Below, piece after piece: positions 35,901 to 44,432 of a stretch of DNA of 64,000 bases; positions within the stretch are counted from its first letter, which is position 1, and each line of letters begins with the position of its first letter. The stretch covers positions 372,001 through 436,000 of the forward strand of contig NZ_OY808998.1 of NCBI RefSeq assembly GCF_963681195.1, in the 5' to 3' direction. This DNA is from Vibrio sp. 16 (GTDB taxonomy: Bacteria; Pseudomonadota; Gammaproteobacteria; Enterobacterales; Vibrionaceae). The position numbers and the translations under genes were made by a program. The notes under the pieces were generated by a model, which worked only from the letters and a program-made list of their open reading frames with translations, was not told the DNA's origin and searched no databases.

Positions 35901-35918
35901 TGTAAGAGATCTCGCACA
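35901..35918. promoter_or_regulatory. Candidate VarA/UvrY (GacA-type) binding site upstream of csrB
   Basis: TGTAAGAGATCTCGCACA matches the GacA-box pattern TGTAAG-N6-CTTACA with two mismatches in the right arm. It lies about 160-177 bp upstream of the predicted csrB start, a distance similar to that in other csrB promoters. The remaining region 35919-36141 shows nothing else beyond the deaminase promoter. Confidence 0.5.
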
Positions 35919-36141
35919 AGAAAGCGGGCAATACGTCATGTGCTGAAGTTTGAGCACACTTAGCTATGTGTGATCCAGATCGTCTAATATTGTTGCAAAC
36001 ACCCGCCGCCGAGAGAATCAACACTCATTTTCTGGACTAAAGCGGAATAAATTAGGATATTATTAGCCGATCTCTATCACATTAATCTTTTTCTTATTCA
36101 ACCTCGATTGGATAAGAGGTCATCTCCAGAGGACAAACTTA

Positions 36142-36594
36142 ATGATATCGAAATGGGCACAACGCTTTTACCAAATGGCGGAACTTGTTGGCTCTTGGAG
36201 TAAAGACCCCTCAACACAAGTTGGCGCGGTCATTACTAAACAAAATCGTATTGTTTCCGTTGGCTTTAATGGCTATCCACATGGCATTTCAGACAGTGCA
36301 ATGACAGACGATAGAGAGATGAAATACCTCAAGACTCTCCATGCAGAAGAAAACGCCATTCTATTCGCAAAGCGCGATTTGGACGGCTGCGAGATTTGGG
36401 TTACCCATTTTCCCTGCCCAAACTGTGCGGCTAAGATTATTCAAACAGGCATCTCTGCGGTCCACTGCCCTGAGCAAACCCCAGATTTCCTCTCTCGATG
36501 GGGAGACAAGATCAAGGTTAGTCAAGAGATGTTTTTGCAAGCTGGGGTTAAAGTAAACTGGTTACCTTTAAGTGATCTAGAAGGTGACGCTTAG
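36142..36594 (+). CDS. Deoxycytidylate deaminase-family protein (ComEB-like)
   Basis: A 150-residue zinc-dependent deaminase. The zinc site is HAEEN (near residue 71, histidine plus catalytic glutamate) and PCPNCA (near 93, two cysteines). The start KWAQRFYQMAELVGSWSKDP and the STQVGAV block are typical of dCMP deaminases, which make dUMP for thymidylate synthesis. The last 18 bases overlap the end of the convergent histidine kinase gene. CCAGAGGA precedes the start. Confidence 0.88.
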   Translation: MISKWAQRFYQMAELVGSWSKDPSTQVGAVITKQNRIVSVGFNGYPHGISDSAMTDDREMKYLKTLHAEENAILFAKRDLDGCEIWVTHFPCPNCAAKIIQTGISAVHCPEQTPDFLSRWGDKIKVSQEMFLQAGVKVNWLPLSDLEGDA

Positions 36595-39204
36595 TTTCTC
36601 AAAGATGTCAAAAAGCTGCTTTGATTTATAGGGCTTAGGAAGATAAGCGTCCATACCCGCATCAAAGCAGCTCTGAATCTCCTCAGGCAATACGCTGGCG
36701 GTGAGTGCGATAATTGGCACCGGCGCTTTTTGATTTTCCCGTTCCCAATTACGAATTTCTTTCGTGGCCGTTAATCCATCCATAATCGGCATCATGCAGT
36801 CCATTAACACCGCGCAATACTCTTGGCCACTTTTGACGAGATTTAATGCCTCTAAACCGTTACTGGCTATTGCAAACTCAATCCCTACCTTACTAAGAAA
36901 AAAACTGGCTATTTTCTGGTTCATTAAGTTGTCTTCAACAATCAGTACCCGCTTAACATCCCCGGTGTCTGGCATGGGCGGCGGGACCTGCCGAGCAATG
37001 CGAAATCGAGAGTCGTTTTGACATTGACTCAGTACATTTTCAAACCTTTTACCCAAAATCGGTAGTGTCACTTGCGCGACAAGTAGCCCTTCGAGATCGG
37101 GCTCAATGTACAAATGATGCTGAAGGCCGATAATGTCCGCAGACGTAAACTGCGCTCTTAACTTAGCTAAGTCTTGTCGGGACTTTGAATGACGCGCTAA
37201 ACAATACACCACAAGGTCAAAATCATCAGATAGATCCGTCACTTGCTGACAGTTTTCACTCTGCGTGACACTGCTACACAAGCGCACACATTCTTTATAT
37301 GCAAGCTGCTGGTGAGTGGCTTGGTTGGAAATGAACAGGACTTTAAGATCGTAACAAACCGGAGCCGGTGACCGCTGTGGTTTGACTAACGGCAGAATAA
37401 CGGTAAATCGACTGCCCTCGCCAACGTTAGATTCAACCACCAGCTCACCGCGCATCAATTCAACCAATTGACGACAAATCGCAAGCCCAAGCCCCGTACC
37501 ACCAAAACGACGAGTAATGGTGCCATCTTCTTGCGTAAACGGCTTGAAGATGTCACTTAGTTTATCTGCGGCAATGCCAACACCGGTATCCAATACCTCG
37601 ATGTTTAAGCGGTGCTGCGTATCAACCGAGTGTCGAACCAAAACAGAACCATTCGCACTGAATTTGATCGCATTGCTCAGCAAATTCATCAGAATCTGTT
37701 TGACGCGAAATTCATCCATTTCCGCATACACAGGCACATCATCAGCAAACTCCACTTCTAACGTGACTTCCTGCTTGAGCGCCTGAGCGTTAACCATATT
37801 CATGGTGTCAAAAATGATCTCACGTAAATTTGCAGTGTGTGGTGACAGCACCAAATTACCCGATTCAATTTTAGAGAGGTCAAGAATGTCGTTGATCAAC
37901 ACCAACAAGGCATGAGACGACGCATCAATATCATTAAGGATCTCTTTCTGACTGCCGTTTAATTGGCTATCTGAAAGGATTTCTGTCATGCCGATAATGC
38001 CGTTCAGTGGAGTTCGGATCTCATGGGACATGTTGGCCAAAAACACACTTTTTGCCTGATTAGCCGCTTCTGCGTGTTCCTTGGCTTCAACGAGTTTGGT
38101 TTGATACGCTTTTTGCCGCGCAATGGTGTCATTCAACTCATGGGCGAAACGAGTAAATTCATCATTCCCATCGATAGGAATTTGATCTACATGTCCGCTG
38201 TCTCGCATATTGCTCATCACCGTTAAAATGCGGGTGAGTTTAGAATTGATCCGATATAAGGTACTGGCTCCCCACGCAAACAGGAGAAAGAAAACCACTA
38301 ATCCAGCACTTGCGATCCCCCACATGATATATTGATTGGTCTCTATTTCATCAATGAGCTCTTGCTGAAGTTGCCTAGAATAGGTGATGAGTTGTTTTTC
38401 AAGAAGTTGGTTTCGTTTCTCTACGATCAGAACAGCCTGCTGCACCTCTTGCTGTGAAAAGCGATTGTAGAGAAGCTGCTCTTTGACAAACGCACCTTGC
38501 TGAAAGTCTGGGCTCGTAAAGCTTTGTAGCAGCCTTTGGAACTGTTGAGTATTCTCGCCAAGGCTAATGAACTTATCTAAATAATACTGTTGGCGCTCGC
38601 TGATGCGAAAGTACTCCGGCGCAAAGTCGGCGTAAGGCCAGCCTTCTGTTTCGACTTCCTTAACCAACCACGCCTCTCTCTCCATCCAGAAGTGAAGCCA
38701 ACTGAGGTCACTGAGAATGATATCAAGCCGGTGTACCCGGCTATTAAAATGAGCACCTTCAGTAAAAAGAATGCTGGAATAGAGGTCGTATAAGATGTCA
38801 TAAATCAGGCGACCAAGTTCCACGGTTTGCTGTGGACTTGCTTGATTTAACTCTGTAATCAACTGATGCAGTTCCACCACATAGCTTGACGACACCTCCC
38901 GTTCCGCCTTATTCGACAGTATCTTGTTTTGTTTGGCGAGTAAGAGATCTAAAGAGCTCTGTGCGAGTGCAATCGACGTTTGCCCATCTTGGCCACTCAA
39001 CTGCTTAGACAAGGCTGCATAGCTATGATGTGAATACTCCATCAAGAGATTAATGGATGCATTTTTTTCACTGATGACCTGATAGCTTTCAAGTCGCTCT
39101 TGTATCTGATGAACCTGATTAGCACCGAGTAAAACAATCACAATGGTTGGAAGTAAGCACAGGATCAGCAGTCGACTTTTTATAGACATTCTTGTCAAAA
39201 GCAT
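36577..39204 (-). CDS. Hybrid sensor histidine kinase / response regulator
   Basis: An 875-residue inner-membrane kinase. The first helix (about 10-28) and a second (about 295-318) enclose a helical periplasmic sensor of about 265 residues. A short HAMP-like segment and a coiled coil lead to the HisKA domain ([16 protein letters not shown], phospho-histidine near 394). The ATPase domain carries [16 protein letters not shown] and GGTGLGLA. A first receiver-like domain (about 625-735) lacks the acceptor aspartate: the usual DxxMP strand reads [11 protein letters not shown] second receiver (about 755-870) is intact ([15 protein letters not shown]). No HPt domain is present. The signal is unknown. 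Starts at 39204 or 39189 are both possible. Confidence 0.9.
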   Translation of the reverse strand: MLLTRMSIKSRLLILCLLPTIVIVLLGANQVHQIQERLESYQVISEKNASINLLMEYSHHSYAALSKQLSGQDGQTSIALAQSSLDLLLAKQNKILSNKAEREVSSSYVVELHQLITELNQASPQQTVELGRLIYDILYDLYSSILFTEGAHFNSRVHRLDIILSDLSWLHFWMEREAWLVKEVETEGWPYADFAPEYFRISERQQYYLDKFISLGENTQQFQRLLQSFTSPDFQQGAFVKEQLLYNRFSQQEVQQAVLIVEKRNQLLEKQLITYSRQLQQELIDEIETNQYIMWGIASAGLVVFFLLFAWGASTLYRINSKLTRILTVMSNMRDSGHVDQIPIDGNDEFTRFAHELNDTIARQKAYQTKLVEAKEHAEAANQAKSVFLANMSHEIRTPLNGIIGMTEILSDSQLNGSQKEILNDIDASSHALLVLINDILDLSKIESGNLVLSPHTANLREIIFDTMNMVNAQALKQEVTLEVEFADDVPVYAEMDEFRVKQILMNLLSNAIKFSANGSVLVRHSVDTQHRLNIEVLDTGVGIAADKLSDIFKPFTQEDGTITRRFGGTGLGLAICRQLVELMRGELVVESNVGEGSRFTVILPLVKPQRSPAPVCYDLKVLFISNQATHQQLAYKECVRLCSSVTQSENCQQVTDLSDDFDLVVYCLARHSKSRQDLAKLRAQFTSADIIGLQHHLYIEPDLEGLLVAQVTLPILGKRFENVLSQCQNDSRFRIARQVPPPMPDTGDVKRVLIVEDNLMNQKIASFFLSKVGIEFAIASNGLEALNLVKSGQEYCAVLMDCMMPIMDGLTATKEIRNWERENQKAPVPIIALTASVLPEEIQSCFDAGMDAYLPKPYKSKQLFDIFEKLSVTF

Positions 39205-39903
39205 TTTGATTTCAATCCTTGAATCAAATGAGCAATCTAGAAATTCAATTGTAGAAGGTTATTCAATGGTATTCACACTATTGTGAGAATTTGCTGACGA
39301 GATAGCGCTAAGTTTTCAATGTATTGAATGAAAACAAGCAACGAAACGGTTAAAACTTAGAGTCGACGATACGATTGCGAGCATACGCAGCGTAATAAAC
39401 CAATGAAACAAGCGCACTATTATCGACTAACCTGAGTAGACGAATCATACAATCGCAAATCTCGGACATGAAAAGGTGATCTCTGCCAGCCTTGACGCGA
39501 GCCACTGATGCAAGGACACAGTACCGCGAAAGTCTAACCCTCAATTTGGCCTGTTTTGTTTACATTTAGCGTTGATAAGACACTTAAGATCGCAGAATTA
39601 AATAAACACAAGATTAAGCGTTACACTATTTATGTGCTACTGGTATTTTTCTTCACGAAATAACTATCAAGATTTGAAATTGTCAATAAGCATAACCACT
39701 GAGAAATCTTCTGTTAATTCACCAAAACACCCGTAAAAACAGTAATATCGCCTGCCATTAATTTTGCTAGCAGAATAAGATGTTAAGCATTACAATCCTG
39801 CCGCATAAAAATTACAAAATTCAAACACTGCAACCATCTCTACTCGCTCCCCTACAAGCTAAAGTAGAGTCAGCCCCCAAAACGTGAAAGGTCCAAACGA
39901 AAC
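39205..39903. other. Long intergenic region between histidine kinase and gap
   Basis: 699 bp without a convincing gene. It contains an operator-like inverted repeat TCACA-N4-TGTGA at 39273-39286 before the kinase. A GC-richer core of about 200 bp (39350-39550) has a weak minus-strand frame. A 24-bp segment at 39671-39694 nearly duplicates one upstream of the LysE exporter. The gap promoter should lie in the last 250 bp. Confidence 0.5.
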
Positions 39904-41340
39904 ATGAGTCCAGAGAAACATCTTTTAGAGTGGCAAACAAGCCAAACGATTGCGGAATCAATTTCTCCCCTACTTGGTCAGCTTTACCGTCAAAAAGGCG
40001 TAGAAGTGTTACTTTTCGGTAAAACACTCGTCAACGCAGCGACCATTGATATTATTAAATCGCACCGCCTCGCACGCCGTTACACCGGCACGCCTCTCAC
40101 CCCAGAACAGACTCTTCCTCTAATCAAAGCCTTGTCAGAAATGGAGTTGTCTCCATGTCGTATTGATGTAGGGCAGCTGGCTCACCAATTCTGGCAAGGC
40201 CGCGACGACGCTCATGGTGTGAAAGACTTTTTACACACCTCTTTGATGGGTGCAATGGACGGCAAAACCGTCTCAGAACCTCGTGATGTTGTGCTGTATG
40301 GCTTTGGTCGTATTGGCCGTCTTCTTACTCGCCTGTTGGTAGAGAAAAGTGGCCCAGGTTACCCACTTAGATTGCGCGCTGTTGTAGTACGTGGTGGTAA
40401 AAAAGGTGACCTAGAGAAACGTGCAAGTCTACTGCGCCGCGACTCAGTCCACGGACAGTTCAACGGTAGTATTGTTGTTGATGAAGAACGCAAAGCGATC
40501 ATCGCTAATGGCAACTACATTCAGTTCATCTACGCGAACAAACCAGAAGACGTTGATTACACAACTTTTGGTATTAAAAATGCGCTTGTTGTCGACAATA
40601 CGGGTGTATGGCGTGATGCTGAAGGCTTAAGCCAGCACCTAGCTTGTAACGGTGCAGAGAAAGTCCTTCTTACCGCGCCAGGCAAAGGTGACATCAAGAA
40701 CGTTGTATTTGGTGTGAACGACAAGGTGATCCAAGCAGAAGATACCATCGTTTCTGCGGCGAGCTGCACCACAAACGCGATTACCCCAATCTTAAAAGCA
40801 GTCAATGATAAGTACGGCGTGCTTTCTGGCCATATCGAAACGGTACACTCGTTTACCAACGACCAAAACCTGATTGATAACTTCCACTCAGGCGAACGTC
40901 GCGGACGCAGTGCTTCACTGAACATGGTTCTTACAGAGACAGGTGCTGCTAAAGCCGTCGCAAAAGCACTCCCAGAGTTGGCAGGTAAGCTGACAGGTAA
41001 CGCGATTCGCGTCCCGACGCCAAACGTGTCGATGGCAATTGCTAACCTAAACCTAGACAAAGGCACTGACAAAGAAGAGCTCAACGCTTACTTGCGTGAA
41101 ATGGCATTAACATCTGAGCTATCAGCGCAAATCGACTACACAGAGTCTACCGAGATCGTTTCAACTGACCTTGTAGGTTCACGCTTTGCAGGCGTTGTCG
41201 ACGGTGCGGCGACCATCGCTCAAGACAACCGCTGCGTGCTTTACATTTGGTATGACAATGAATTTGGCTACAGCTGCCAAGTTGTTCATTGTATGGAGCA
41301 GATGATGGGCGTTCGCTACAAAACGTTCCCAACAAAATAA
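39904..41340 (+). CDS. gap: Glyceraldehyde-3-phosphate dehydrogenase, long form
   Basis: A 478-residue GAPDH; ordinary forms are about 330-340 residues. The first 125 residues are an extra N-terminal domain with no motif I recognise. The NAD-binding start VVLYGFGRIGRLLTRLL is near residue 130, the catalytic cysteine is in SAASCTTNAITP near 290, and HSFTNDQNLID, RGRSASLNM and IWYDNEFGYSCQVV complete the family motifs. The enzyme oxidises glyceraldehyde-3-phosphate with NAD (glycolysis and gluconeogenesis). Such long forms occur on Vibrio chromosome II alongside a normal gapA elsewhere. It is monocistronic with a terminator. Confidence 0.93.
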   Translation: MSPEKHLLEWQTSQTIAESISPLLGQLYRQKGVEVLLFGKTLVNAATIDIIKSHRLARRYTGTPLTPEQTLPLIKALSEMELSPCRIDVGQLAHQFWQGRDDAHGVKDFLHTSLMGAMDGKTVSEPRDVVLYGFGRIGRLLTRLLVEKSGPGYPLRLRAVVVRGGKKGDLEKRASLLRRDSVHGQFNGSIVVDEERKAIIANGNYIQFIYANKPEDVDYTTFGIKNALVVDNTGVWRDAEGLSQHLACNGAEKVLLTAPGKGDIKNVVFGVNDKVIQAEDTIVSAASCTTNAITPILKAVNDKYGVLSGHIETVHSFTNDQNLIDNFHSGERRGRSASLNMVLTETGAAKAVAKALPELAGKLTGNAIRVPTPNVSMAIANLNLDKGTDKEELNAYLREMALTSELSAQIDYTESTEIVSTDLVGSRFAGVVDGAATIAQDNRCVLYIWYDNEFGYSCQVVHCMEQMMGVRYKTFPTK

Positions 41341-41423
41341 TCTGCCTATAAATGGATATCGCCCCGTGCATTGCTCGGGGCAAAACTCCACAACACTATA
41401 ACGTATAATAATCCCCCGTATTT

Positions 41424-41455
41424 GCCACCTTCGTTTAACGATGGTGGCTTTTTTG
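41424..41455 (+). terminator. Terminator after gap
   Basis: Stem GCCACC (41424-41429) with GGTGGC (41443-41448), extended by TTCG/CGA pairing, followed by six Ts. A second GC-rich hairpin without a T run (GCCCCG / CGGGGC, 41361-41381) lies upstream. Confidence 0.8.
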
Positions 41456-41523
41456 CGCCTTGTTCATGTTTCATTCATTTACGCCGTCTTATTCTGGTTA
41501 TCTAATTAGAAGAGGTAACTAAT

Positions 41524-41736
41524 ATGAATAGAATTCTCACCAATGTGTTCGCCTTGTTTATCGGCATATTTACCATTCTGTTTGGTCTAATCTTAGCAAT
41601 CCCATTGACGATTGCCGCCCTTATTACGGGCAAAAAATTAGAGAAGTCGTTAAAAGCGAACCACTTTAATTTTAGAGACGTAAAACAGGACAAAGAACGC
41701 GTGCTTGAAGGCGAGTATGAAGAAGTCACAAAGTAA
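41524..41736 (+). CDS. Small membrane protein of unknown function
   Basis: A 70-residue protein with one long or two short hydrophobic helices in residues 5-35 (NVFALFIGIFTILFGLILAI) and a charged cytoplasmic tail (KLEKSLKANHFNF, ending EGEYEEVTK). AGAAGAGGT lies a few bases before the ATG. Its last 20 bases overlap the start of the lipoprotein hydrolase gene, so they are probably translated together. I do not recognise the family. Confidence 0.75.
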   Translation: MNRILTNVFALFIGIFTILFGLILAIPLTIAALITGKKLEKSLKANHFNFRDVKQDKERVLEGEYEEVTK

Positions 41737-42934
41737 ACAAGAACAAACCGAATACACAACGCGAAAGATGTCTGCTTTCGCATTTTACCTTGCCGCAACA
41801 ATGACCGCATTGATTGTCGGCTGCAGTTCACCAGTCGAAGATCCTGCCTATGAAAAGGCTGCTGCGTTGCCAGACTATAGCCAAGAAAGCTTTACCCAAT
41901 ACGTTGCCGAAACAAAGAGTTGGCTAGAGCAACATCGCCTGTTCATCACCGAAGATAAACAAGCCGAGCTAGCAAGTGTATTGCCCCACGAATATCGCCC
42001 CGCTCAACCAAACGGTCAAGGTGTGCTTTTGGTGCACGGGCTGGGTGACTCTCCGTACTCTTTTCACGATATAGCCACACACCTTGCCGAGCAAGGGTAC
42101 TTGGTCCGAACAATACTCCTCCCTGGGCACGCCAGTAAAGTGGGAGATTTACAACTTCCAACCTTGCAAGACTGGCAGGGAGTCGTCAATCATCACATTA
42201 AATTACTCAAGCAAGAAACGGCTCAACTGTGGCTAGGTGGTTACTCTACAGGGGCGAACCTGGCGACTTCTGCTGCTCTATCCGATGAATCTATCCAAGG
42301 GCTGTTGCTCTTTTCTCCGGCTCTGGAACCGGGTTCAGGGGTGGTGAAATTTGCAGAACTTGCTAGCCACTTTATTACGTGGGCAGACCAAGACCCAGAG
42401 GATAACCCGCTACGTTACAACTCTCTGCCGATGAACGCGGCTGCCATTTATTACCAGACTTCCGCCATCGTCAGAGAACAACTGGAAGCAGCAAATTACT
42501 CTCGCCCCGTCTTCATGTTACTCAGTGAGGGCGACAAAGTGATCGATACCGAATACGCGGTCTCAACCTTTAGTGAAAAGATGCCAAACGCAGCAAACCA
42601 TATTGTGTGGCAAGGCGAGCACGATCTCAGTGAGCCCCGCTCGACTCGGTTCAGTATGAGGATACCCGAACAGCGCATCTCCAATGGCTCTCACATGGGG
42701 TTGCTCTTTTCACCCACAAACCCAAATTATGGCGTTGGTGGTAGCAACTTGATTTGCAGTAACGGTCAACCAGAAGAGACATCGAACTCATGCACACAAG
42801 GAGAAGACATTTGGTTTTCTGCTTGGGGATACGTTGAACCCGGGAAAACCCATGCTCGACTCACCTATAACCCCTATTTCGAGCAGAGTATGGCGATAAT
42901 GGACAAGGTAATGTCTGGCCAACGTCAATCTTAG
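41717..42934 (+). CDS. Alpha/beta-hydrolase lipoprotein
   Basis: A predicted envelope lipoprotein of about 405 residues with an alpha/beta-hydrolase fold. A lipobox is visible (TALIVGCSS, cysteine near residue 36) after a basic segment. The oxyanion-type VLLVHGLGDSPYS (near 102) and nucleophile elbow LGGYSTGANL (GxSxG, near 175) identify the hydrolase. The catalytic acid may be in LSEGDKVIDTE (near 272) and the histidine in ISNGSHMGLLF (near 325). The ATG at 41717 is preferred (AAGGCGAG upstream). It overlaps the small membrane gene and ends at a terminator. It could act as an esterase or lipase on lipids or envelope components. Confidence 0.82.
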   Translation: MKKSQSKQEQTEYTTRKMSAFAFYLAATMTALIVGCSSPVEDPAYEKAAALPDYSQESFTQYVAETKSWLEQHRLFITEDKQAELASVLPHEYRPAQPNGQGVLLVHGLGDSPYSFHDIATHLAEQGYLVRTILLPGHASKVGDLQLPTLQDWQGVVNHHIKLLKQETAQLWLGGYSTGANLATSAALSDESIQGLLLFSPALEPGSGVVKFAELASHFITWADQDPEDNPLRYNSLPMNAAAIYYQTSAIVREQLEAANYSRPVFMLLSEGDKVIDTEYAVSTFSEKMPNAANHIVWQGEHDLSEPRSTRFSMRIPEQRISNGSHMGLLFSPTNPNYGVGGSNLICSNGQPEETSNSCTQGEDIWFSAWGYVEPGKTHARLTYNPYFEQSMAIMDKVMSGQRQS

Positions 42935-42942
42935 CGCTTTTC

Positions 42943-42970
42943 AGCCCAGCAAGATGCTGGGCTTTGTTTT
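42943..42970 (+). terminator. Terminator of the lipoprotein hydrolase operon
   Basis: Eight-base stem AGCCCAGC (42943-42950) with GCTGGGCT (42956-42963), followed by TTGTTTT. Confidence 0.8.
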
Positions 42971-43120
42971 ACGCCGCGACACTCGCTTATCTACCGATAC
43001 CCACACAAAACCTCAATAAATCCAAGCTACACTCGAATATAGGTTGCACGTAAGTAACAGCTTTGTTATTTAAGAACGACAGCCAATAACAATAACACTG
43101 AAAGCACGAAGGATTGACAG

Positions 43121-43606
43121 ATGAGTACCGGTCAACGAGATATTACGCTACGTTTTTTAGCCGAACCTGGTGATGTAAACTTTGGTGGCAAAGTCCATGG
43201 TGGCGCCGTCATGAAATGGATCGATTTGGCTGCCTACGCCAATGCAGCAGCGTGGAGTGGCAAATACTGCATTACTGCCTATGCAGGGGGAATCCGCTTT
43301 GTTCAACCTATCCATGTTGGCAACTTGGTCGAGGTCAGCGCGAAGGTCATTTATACCGGACGAAGCTCAATGCATATTGCGATTGATGTGCAAGCCAGTG
43401 ACCCTAAAGAATTGAAAAACCGCCTCACGACACACTGTATCGTGATCATGGTAGCGGTCGATGAACATGGAAAACCAACCGATGTACCAGAGTGGGTTCC
43501 ACACACTGAAGAAGACATTGAGTTAAGAGACTCCGCCATTCGCCTAATGAATATGCGTAAGCAGATCGGTGAAGAGATGGAAGCGCATGTTAAGTATTTA
43601 AAATAA
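43121..43606 (+). CDS. Acyl-CoA thioesterase (hotdog fold)
   Basis: A 161-residue hotdog-fold thioesterase of the YciA/BACH type. The start LRFLAEPGDVNFGGKVHGGAVMKWID contains the catalytic aspartate/asparagine segment (GDVNFGGKVHGG, near 17-28). YAGGIRFVQPIHVGNLVEV follows near 54. It hydrolyses acyl-CoA to free acid and CoA. It stands alone, with its own upstream region and terminator. Confidence 0.9.
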   Translation: MSTGQRDITLRFLAEPGDVNFGGKVHGGAVMKWIDLAAYANAAAWSGKYCITAYAGGIRFVQPIHVGNLVEVSAKVIYTGRSSMHIAIDVQASDPKELKNRLTTHCIVIMVAVDEHGKPTDVPEWVPHTEEDIELRDSAIRLMNMRKQIGEEMEAHVKYLK

Positions 43607-43615
43607 GCATCTAAC

Positions 43616-43647
43616 GCAAAAGTGGGGCCAAGCGCGCCACTTTTTGC
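43616..43647 (+). terminator. Terminator of the thioesterase gene
   Basis: Stem GCAAAAGTGG (43616-43625) pairs with CCACTTTTTGC (43637-43647), with the T run forming part of the stem. Confidence 0.7.
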
Positions 43648-43789
43648 ACTTCATCAAGCCACTATTACCACGTCCTTTATTCCCCCAACCTCTCACTGTC
43701 ACGTAATTCATGCTCAGCTAATTCTCATTTTGTTCACTTTTATAGGTTCATTGGCTTGTTTTATGTCAGCAGTTTGTAAGGCAATGAAA

Positions 43790-43807
43790 CTGTCATTTTT
43801 CTTTCAT
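43790..43807 (+). promoter_or_regulatory. Pho box (PhoB binding site)
   Basis: CTGTCATTTTTCTTTCAT is two direct repeats, CTGTCAT and CTTTCAT, separated by four Ts; 13 of 14 repeat positions match the PhoB consensus. A -10-like TTAAAT follows about 11 bp downstream, as expected for a PhoB-dependent promoter. Confidence 0.75.
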
Positions 43808-43856
43808 CTAACTTTGATTAAATCCGCTAACTATCTTTAAGTCGGAAGGAACATTC

Positions 43857-44102
43857 GTGAGCTTAACTGACATTACACTCAGTGAGACGACATTAGTAAA
43901 CCCAAAGGCGGTTGAGTATCAATGGGTACGCACCATGTACGTTGAAGGGTATGCAGAACAAGAGATCAATCACTACATTCGCACCTGCTTCGGAGGGGAT
44001 GACACCTTTGCCGACCTGTTTAGAAAAGTGGCGTTATCACAAGAGAGTGTCTACGTTTTGCTGCGCTATCTGGGTTGCGCCCCTTCAAGCCGAGAATTTT
44101 AG
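43857..44102 (+). CDS. Orphan 81-residue protein, predicted Pho regulon member
   Basis: A small soluble protein with a GTG start preceded by GGAAGGA at good spacing. It has no signal peptide, membrane segment or known motif. The middle (VEYQWVRTMYVEGYAEQEIN) and end (VYVLLRYLGCAPSSREF) look like a compact helical domain. A near-perfect Pho box lies about 50 bp upstream, so expression under phosphate limitation is predicted. It is monocistronic. The function is unknown to me. Confidence 0.75.
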   Translation: MSLTDITLSETTLVNPKAVEYQWVRTMYVEGYAEQEINHYIRTCFGGDDTFADLFRKVALSQESVYVLLRYLGCAPSSREF

Positions 44103-44243
44103 TTCGTTTTCAACTATTGAGCCCAACTTACCAATGTAACAAAGTGCTTTGTTGCATATTCATTTGAACACTGCGTCGCATCCAAGCCCCAATTGCATAT
44201 CTTTCCGTGTCTTAATTCTTATACTTGCAACTGTCGATTAGGC

Positions 44244-44272
44244 ATAAAAAAACCCGGGACAAACCGGGTTTT
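44244..44272 (-). terminator. Second, distal terminator downstream of malG
   Basis: On the minus strand the stem AACCCGG / CCGGGTT (44251-44257 with 44264-44270) is followed by a run of seven Ts. It is stronger than the terminator right after malG. Confidence 0.75.
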
Positions 44273-44395
44273 GGTTACAAAAACTGTTAGAAGTAAACAG
44301 TAAGGAATCTCACTAACAGCCAGCTATGCGTAACGCCAGAATTGCACTCTTCTTAACTGATCGGCGGCCAAACCAAAATTGTTAAGTCGAGATAC
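44273..44395 (-). ncRNA. Possible 3'-derived small RNA downstream of malG
   Basis: About 125-150 nt lie between two minus-strand terminators after malG and contain no gene. An internal hairpin (ACTGTT...AACAGT, 44282-44301) lies just before the distal terminator. A discrete RNA could come from processing of the malEFG transcript or from an internal promoter. No family is recognised. Confidence 0.3.
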
Positions 44396-44420
44396 AAAAT
44401 GGGCGACCTCGCGGTCGCCC
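44395..44420 (-). terminator. Proximal terminator of malG
   Basis: Eight-base GC-rich stem GGGCGACC (44401-44408) with GGTCGCCC (44413-44420), followed on the minus strand by only ATTTTG, so read-through is likely. Confidence 0.6.
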
Positions 44421-44432
44421 TTATCGTTCTTA

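Noticed and set aside
39273..39286. TCACA-N4-TGTGA as a CRP site before the kinase gene
   Set aside because: The half sites are in the reverse order and the spacing is wrong for CRP. It may be an operator for an unknown factor, but there is no further support.
39350..39544. 64-residue minus-strand frame between the kinase and gap
   Set aside because: It starts at TTG with no ribosome site and has no recognisable motif. It may instead overlie an uncharacterised RNA.
41361..41381. GC-rich hairpin after gap as the main terminator
   Set aside because: No T run on either strand. A proper terminator follows at 41424.
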